64,000 nt of DNA from Chitinophagaceae bacterium (GTDB lineage: Bacteria; Bacteroidota; Bacteroidia; Chitinophagales; Chitinophagaceae): positions 1-64,000 of the forward strand of contig JAMLHK010000006.1 of assembly GCA_023957155.1 (NCBI GenBank), in the 5' to 3' direction. Below the pieces are notes generated by a model. It searched no databases. It was not told the DNA's origin and was given only the letters and a program-made list of their open reading frames with translations. The translations under genes and the position numbers were made by a program. Position 1 is the stretch's first letter. Every line of letters starts with the position of its first letter. Positions 60,550-64,000 of this stretch are shown one piece after another.

Positions 60550-60557
60550 TATATTTG
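60550..60557 (+). promoter_or_regulatory. -7 element of the MacB/LolD-type ATPase gene
   Basis: TATATTTG, full TAnnTTTG match, 23 bp before the ATG. -33 not clear. Confidence 0.5.
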
Positions 60558-60580
60558 TTTAAATAATCTACGCAATAGAT

Positions 60581-61285
60581 ATGGATGCCATTATACGCCT
60601 GGAAAATATCAGGAAAAGCTATTTCATGGGAAAGCAGGAGCTGCAGGTTTTAAAAGGCATTTCACTTAGTATCCATAAAAATGAATATGTGGCTTTAATG
60701 GGACCTTCCGGCTCGGGGAAAAGTACACTTATGAATATCCTGGGTTGCCTGGATACTCCTACGGCAGGGGATTATTATCTTAGCGGACACCAGGTAAGCA
60801 AGATGCCGGATAATGAGCTGGCGGAAATTAGAAATAAAGAGATTGGTTTTGTGTTCCAGCAGTTTAACTTATTGCCGCGGCTTTCTGCGGTTGAGAACGT
60901 AGCGCTGCCGCTTATTTATTCAGGAGTACCCAAAAAGCTACGTACGGAAAGGGCCATGGCCGTACTGGAGCAGGTTGACCTGGCAGACAGGAGCCATCAC
61001 CGTCCCAATGAGTTAAGTGGCGGACAATGCCAGCGCGTGGCCATTGCCCGGGCTTTGGTAAATAACCCTTCTCTTGTGCTGGCAGATGAACCAACCGGGA
61101 ACCTTGACACAAAAACCTCTTACGAGATCATGAACATTTTTAATAAAATTCAGGAGGCAGGCAATACCATCGTGCTGGTTACCCACGAAGAGGATATCGC
61201 GCATTACTCCAAACGGATTGTTCGCCTGAGAGACGGGGTTATAGAAACTGATAAAAGAACGGCTGAAGTAATCGCTTCTGCCTGA
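60581..61285 (+). CDS. ABC transporter ATPase, MacB/LolD type
   Basis: A 234-residue ATP-binding protein of the MacB/LolD/FtsE class. Walker [10 protein letters not shown] (41-49), Q-loop in [12 protein letters not shown], signature LSGGQCQR, Walker [13 protein letters not shown]-loop VTHEE. The sequence [20 protein letters not shown] is typical of MacB-type exporters of peptides or macrolides; its membrane partner is not in this window's neighbourhood. The adenosyltransferase gene follows. Confidence 0.9.
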   Translation: MDAIIRLENIRKSYFMGKQELQVLKGISLSIHKNEYVALMGPSGSGKSTLMNILGCLDTPTAGDYYLSGHQVSKMPDNELAEIRNKEIGFVFQQFNLLPRLSAVENVALPLIYSGVPKKLRTERAMAVLEQVDLADRSHHRPNELSGGQCQRVAIARALVNNPSLVLADEPTGNLDTKTSYEIMNIFNKIQEAGNTIVLVTHEEDIAHYSKRIVRLRDGVIETDKRTAEVIASA

Positions 61286-61332
61286 TCTTTACCGGCGTGC
61301 CGGATGGTACAGTTTTAAAAGAACGGATTCCT

Positions 61333-61899
61333 ATGTCTTTAAAAATATATACAAAAACAGGCGATAAAGGCACAACCTCCCTGATCGGGGGAACCAAAGT
61401 GTCTAAATCACATTTACGTATTGAGGCGTATGGTACAGTGGATGAATTGAATTCCTGCCTGGGTTTGTGTAAGGACAATCTTACGGATGAAAAGAGCTGC
61501 CGGGTATTAGAGCAGATACAATCGCAATTGTTTTCTATAGGTGCGATACTGGCATGCGACCCGGACAAAGAAACCCGGATGTCGGTTCCCGATATTCATG
61601 AACCCGATATCATTTTCATAGAGCAGGAAATAGACAGGATGAATGATATGTTACCCCCGCTTAAAAATTTCATTTTGCCGGGCGGGCACAGCGCGGTGTC
61701 TTTTTTGCATATTGCCCGGTGCGTTTGTCGAAGGGCGGAGCGCTGCTGTGTACGTTTAGCAGATGAAAATACGAACCGGCACGCGTTGATCCTTAAATAC
61801 CTTAACCGCCTGAGTGATTATTTATTTGTGCTGGCAAGGTATACCGCACGGTTACTTAACGTGGAAGATGTTTTGTGGAAGCCGGGGCGGCTTGAGTAA
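61333..61899 (+). CDS. Cob(I)yrinic acid a,c-diamide adenosyltransferase, PduO type
   Basis: Forms adenosylcobalamin from cob(I)alamin and ATP. The 188-residue protein begins KIYTKTGDKGTTSLIGGTKVSK, the PduO/ATR P-loop-like ATP site, followed by EAYGTVDELNSCLG; the C-terminal helix has CVCRRAERCCVRL. Start taken at 61333; an in-frame ATG-like codon at 61297 lies upstream. No other cobalamin genes are adjacent, so it may serve a B12-dependent mutase or reductase elsewhere. Confidence 0.93.
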   Translation: MSLKIYTKTGDKGTTSLIGGTKVSKSHLRIEAYGTVDELNSCLGLCKDNLTDEKSCRVLEQIQSQLFSIGAILACDPDKETRMSVPDIHEPDIIFIEQEIDRMNDMLPPLKNFILPGGHSAVSFLHIARCVCRRAERCCVRLADENTNRHALILKYLNRLSDYLFVLARYTARLLNVEDVLWKPGRLE

Positions 61900-61964
61900 G
61901 TGGTAGAATAAATCCGACAAATATATCTTTTACAAAAATCACTGCTGCCAGTTAACAACAAGAC

Positions 61965-62615
61965 CTAAATCATTCTTCCGTCCTGCATATGTAAGGTCCT
62001 GTCGCTCATTTTAGCCAGTTCCTCGTTATGTGTGACGATAAGAAATGTTTGTTTATGGGTATCCCGCAATTGAACAAACAGGTGATGTAATTCCCTTGCG
62101 TTTTTGGAATCCAGGTTTCCTGTAGGCTCATCGGCAAACACGATGTCCGGGTTATTGATGAGTGCCCGCGCAACAGCCACGCGTTGCTGTTCACCGCCGG
62201 AAAGGGCAGCGGGCTTATTTTCTATCCGGTCTTTCAATCCCAGCGTTTTCAGGAGCTCCCTGGCCCGGGCTTCCGTTTCTTTTTTCTTTTTACCCTCTAA
62301 CCAGCCGGGAATACAAACATTTTCCAGGGCGCTGAATTCGGGCAACAGGTGATGGAACTGGAATACAAACCCCATGTGCCTGTTCCTGAAGTTTGCCAGC
62401 TTTTTACCGCTGAGCAGATCTACCCGCTGGTTGTGCAGCATGATCTCCCCGCTATCTGCCTTATCCAGCGTCCCGATAATATGCAATAAGGTGCTTTTCC
62501 CCGCACCTGATGAACCTACAATACTTACAATTTCACCTGCCTGTATGTCGAGGCTTACTCCTTTAAGTACCTGCAGGCTGCCGTAAGATTTGGTAATATT
62601 TTTAACAGATAGCAT
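61965..62615 (-). CDS. lolD: Lipoprotein-releasing ABC ATPase (LolD-like)
   Basis: A 216-residue ATPase with Walker A GSSGAGKST (34-42), the LolD-type segment FVFQFHHLLPEFSALENV, signature LSGGEQQR, Walker [13 protein letters not shown] and H-loop VTHNEE. It would drive release of outer membrane lipoproteins together with LolC/E, which are not here. It converges with the adenosyltransferase gene. FtsE- or MacB-like assignment is possible, but the FQFHHLLPEFSALEN block favours LolD. Confidence 0.85.
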   Translation of the reverse strand: MLSVKNITKSYGSLQVLKGVSLDIQAGEIVSIVGSSGAGKSTLLHIIGTLDKADSGEIMLHNQRVDLLSGKKLANFRNRHMGFVFQFHHLLPEFSALENVCIPGWLEGKKKKETEARARELLKTLGLKDRIENKPAALSGGEQQRVAVARALINNPDIVFADEPTGNLDSKNARELHHLFVQLRDTHKQTFLIVTHNEELAKMSDRTLHMQDGRMI

Positions 62616-62729
62616 GAATAACCAGGGTTTTAAAAAACTGAAAATTAATCATTAAGGCAACACTTAACAAGGGCGCCGGCAATAAAAACTGCTTATAACC
62701 GTTCATTTTTTCGATTTCAGGTAAGCGAA

Positions 62730-62760
62730 TTTGGAAATTACGTGCTAAACTTTACTTTTG
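62730..62760 (+). promoter_or_regulatory. Bacteroidetes promoter of the DUF2795 gene
   Basis: TTTG (62730-62733), 19-nt spacer, TACTTTTG (62753-62760): the same arrangement as before the OmpA-like gene. Predicted start near 62767, about 84 nt before the ATG. Confidence 0.8.
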
Positions 62761-62770
62761 CGGAAAAATT

Positions 62771-62814
62771 GCTGTCCCTTACCGGCTAAGGTAGAACGAA
62801 AGGTGTTGGACAGC
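62771..62814 (+). ncRNA. Structured 5' leader of the DUF2795 gene
   Basis: Immediately after the predicted start, GCTGTCC (62771-62777) pairs perfectly with GGACAGC (62808-62814), closing a 30-nt domain that holds a smaller CTTA...TAAG stem and a GGTAGAACGAAAGGTG segment. I do not recognise an Rfam-type riboswitch; it could be a cis-regulatory element or a stabilising leader. Confidence 0.45.
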
Positions 62815-62850
62815 AAGACATAAATCTGATCATCGTAAAAACAACAATAC

Positions 62851-63072
62851 ATGTTCTGGACTCTTGAACTGGCATCCTATCTCGAAGACGCTCCGTGGCC
62901 CGCTACAAAAGACGAACTGATTGATTACACTATACGAAGTGGTGCGCCGATAGAAGTAATTGAAAATCTCCAGGAACTGGAAGATGAAGGAGAGGTATAT
63001 GAAGGTATTGATGATATCTGGCCTGATTATCCTTCCCAGGAGGACTTCTTCTTTAATGAAGATGAATATTAA
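62851..63072 (+). CDS. DUF2795-family small acidic protein
   Basis: A 73-residue very acidic protein, FWTLELASYLEDAPWPATKDELIDY followed by an Asp/Glu-rich end (EDEGEVYEGIDDIWPDYP). This matches the small DUF2795-type proteins conserved through Bacteroidetes. Function unknown. It is monocistronic with its own promoter, a folded leader and a terminator, suggesting high expression. Confidence 0.85.
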   Translation: MFWTLELASYLEDAPWPATKDELIDYTIRSGAPIEVIENLQELEDEGEVYEGIDDIWPDYPSQEDFFFNEDEY

Positions 63073-63141
63073 GTTGGTTACTGTATCCTGTCGGGTACAT
63101 TAATTCACCACTATTTGTTGTGCTTATTGATATATTGATTT

Positions 63142-63168
63142 AGCCGTTCTTTTAAGAGCGGCTTTTTT
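63142..63168 (+). terminator. Rho-independent terminator after the DUF2795 gene
   Basis: AGCCGTTC/GAGCGGCT stem (with one G-T pair), 6-nt loop and six T, 69 bp after the stop. Confidence 0.88.
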
Positions 63169-63227
63169 AATAGATTAAAGATTGCGGATGTTCAAAAGCA
63201 GGAGGAATACGATATAACAGGTTATGC

Positions 63228-64000
63228 TTACAACCCAAGCCGTACTGCAAGATCGGAACTGAAGATATGGTCTGGATCATATTTGGCCTTGACAGCTGCC
63301 CAGCTTTCGTATTGCGGATACATTGCCCGGAAGGTAGACTTATCCAGCATGGCATCTTTACCGAGGTATATCCTGCCTCCGGCTTCCAGAACAGCTTCAT
63401 CTAACCGTTTGGTAAATGTTTTCAGGTCGTGGGTCACCGGGAAATCAATGGCTAAGGTATAGCCCTTAAACGGGAAAGATAACATCCCATGCCCTTCTCC
63501 CATTTTCTTAAAAACATTCAGGAAAGGTGTACATCTGCTGGAGGCTATCATTTCCATGATTTTCCGGAGATGGGTTACTCCGTTCTCTTCCGGGATCACA
63601 AACTGGTACTGGATAAATCCCCTTTTACCATAGCCCCTGTTCCAGTTATTGATCATATCTAACGGGAAGAAAAATTTTTCGTAATGCACAAATGTTTTGG
63701 GTGAGTTTTGCACGTATCCGATAACCCTGTTAAGCAGCCGTACCGTTATATTGTTGAGTGTAAAATCGGGTAGGAAAAAAGGAACATTCAGCCCGGCGGC
63801 CCTATGAATTTTTAGCGGCTCTTTTTTTAAGGATTCGGGTAGCGCTTCGAGTGGGGCAGCGTCTCCTACCGTCAAAACACCCCGCCCAAGCTGTTTGCCT
63901 GTTGCCAGCGGATCAATCCAGGCTACGGAATAGTTATAGTGTTTGTATTGTTCAAGGGCGTCTAACATCTCATCCAGGTTGGCTGCTTTAACAGACTGCT
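63228..64000 (-). CDS. DprE1-like FAD oxidase (truncated at window edge)
   Basis: C-terminal part of an FAD-dependent oxidoreductase, the frame open to the right edge, about 257 residues visible. Strong DprE1/decaprenylphosphoryl-ribose oxidase features: YEKFFFPLDMINNWNRGYG, GFIQYQFVIPEENG, FLNVFKKMGEGHGMLSFPFKG, and the C-terminal GGRIYLGKDAMLDKSTFRAMYPQY. In mycobacteria this enzyme oxidises decaprenylphosphoryl-ribose for arabinan; Bacteroidetes homologues likely act on another polyprenyl-phosphate sugar. The FAD-binding N-terminal domain lies outside the window. Confidence 0.88.
   Translation of the reverse strand, partial: QSVKAANLDEMLDALEQYKHYNYSVAWIDPLATGKQLGRGVLTVGDAAPLEALPESLKKEPLKIHRAAGLNVPFFLPDFTLNNITVRLLNRVIGYVQNSPKTFVHYEKFFFPLDMINNWNRGYGKRGFIQYQFVIPEENGVTHLRKIMEMIASSRCTPFLNVFKKMGEGHGMLSFPFKGYTLAIDFPVTHDLKTFTKRLDEAVLEAGGRIYLGKDAMLDKSTFRAMYPQYESWAAVKAKYDPDHIFSSDLAVRLGL

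Noticed and set aside
1..64000. tRNA or rRNA genes
   Set aside because: No cloverleaf with a GTTCRA-type T-loop was seen on either strand during reading; a covariance-model scan would be decisive.

Overview
The window is a chromosomal segment of a Bacteroidetes bacterium, most likely of the Chitinophagaceae. The reasons are gene content typical of that phylum (TonB-dependent receptor with a DUF4249 lipoprotein, DUF4835, DUF4296 and DUF2795 proteins, a bamD-rpoZ-coaBC order, a Bacteroidetes-type omega subunit), promoters of the Bacteroidetes TTTG-N19/21-TAnnTTTG form, almost no Shine-Dalgarno sequences, and a moderate GC content. I saw no tRNA, rRNA, CRISPR array, integrase or intact insertion sequence. 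Most of the window is housekeeping, with two accessory stretches (about 9.46-11.8 kb and 37-41.3 kb).

Layout. 0-5.4 kb: the end of an ABC exporter, a di-haem cytochrome c peroxidase lipoprotein, a phosphodiesterase, a universal stress protein, and an unusual glycosyltransferase-HAD phosphatase fusion resembling glucosylglycerate synthesis enzymes. 5.5-9.4 kb: an RRM protein, the rpsF-rpsR-rplI operon and htpG. 9.46-11.7 kb: a three-gene minus-strand cassette (DUF1648, DJ-1/PfpI, NAD-dependent epimerase) that looks compositionally different and carries a palindrome inside a gene. 11.8-15.2 kb: methyltransferase, recJ and polyprenyl diphosphate synthase. 15.3-24.1 kb: OmpA-like protein, bamD-rpoZ, coaBC-DUF4835-DUF4296, an unknown protein, cca and a pRiA4b ORF-3 family protein. 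24.2-30.6 kb: miaA, an AmgK-like kinase fused to a RapZ C-terminal domain next to a MurU-like nucleotidyltransferase (amino-sugar recycling), then a TonB receptor and its DUF4249 partner. 31.2-35.2 kb: infA-rpmJ-rpsM-rpsK-rpsD-rpoA-rplQ with its own strong promoter and terminator, followed by carA and aroQ.

37-41.3 kb is a poorly conserved stretch with secreted orphan proteins, a decayed RHS-family fragment and copies of a nested palindromic repeat. 41.4-50.3 kb is a complete cbb3 oxidase locus: ccoI, ccoS, a fused ccoNO, ccoQ, ccoP, ccoG, ccoH and a TauE/SafE-like protein, with an FNR-like palindrome before ccoS. 50.4-64 kb holds a ceramidase-family secreted protein, uvrC, proC, a CoA transferase, an O-methyltransferase, a LysM glucosaminidase, hpt, a YfbK-like VWA protein, two MacB/LolD-type ATPases around a cobalamin adenosyltransferase, a DUF2795 gene with a structured leader, and the end of a DprE1-like oxidase.

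The most interesting items are the GT-HAD fusion, the kinase-RapZ fusion beside murU, the nested palindromic repeats around an RHS relic, the putative FNR operator of the cbb3 operon and the structured 5' leader at 62.77 kb. All functional calls rest on motifs read by eye; no database search was possible.
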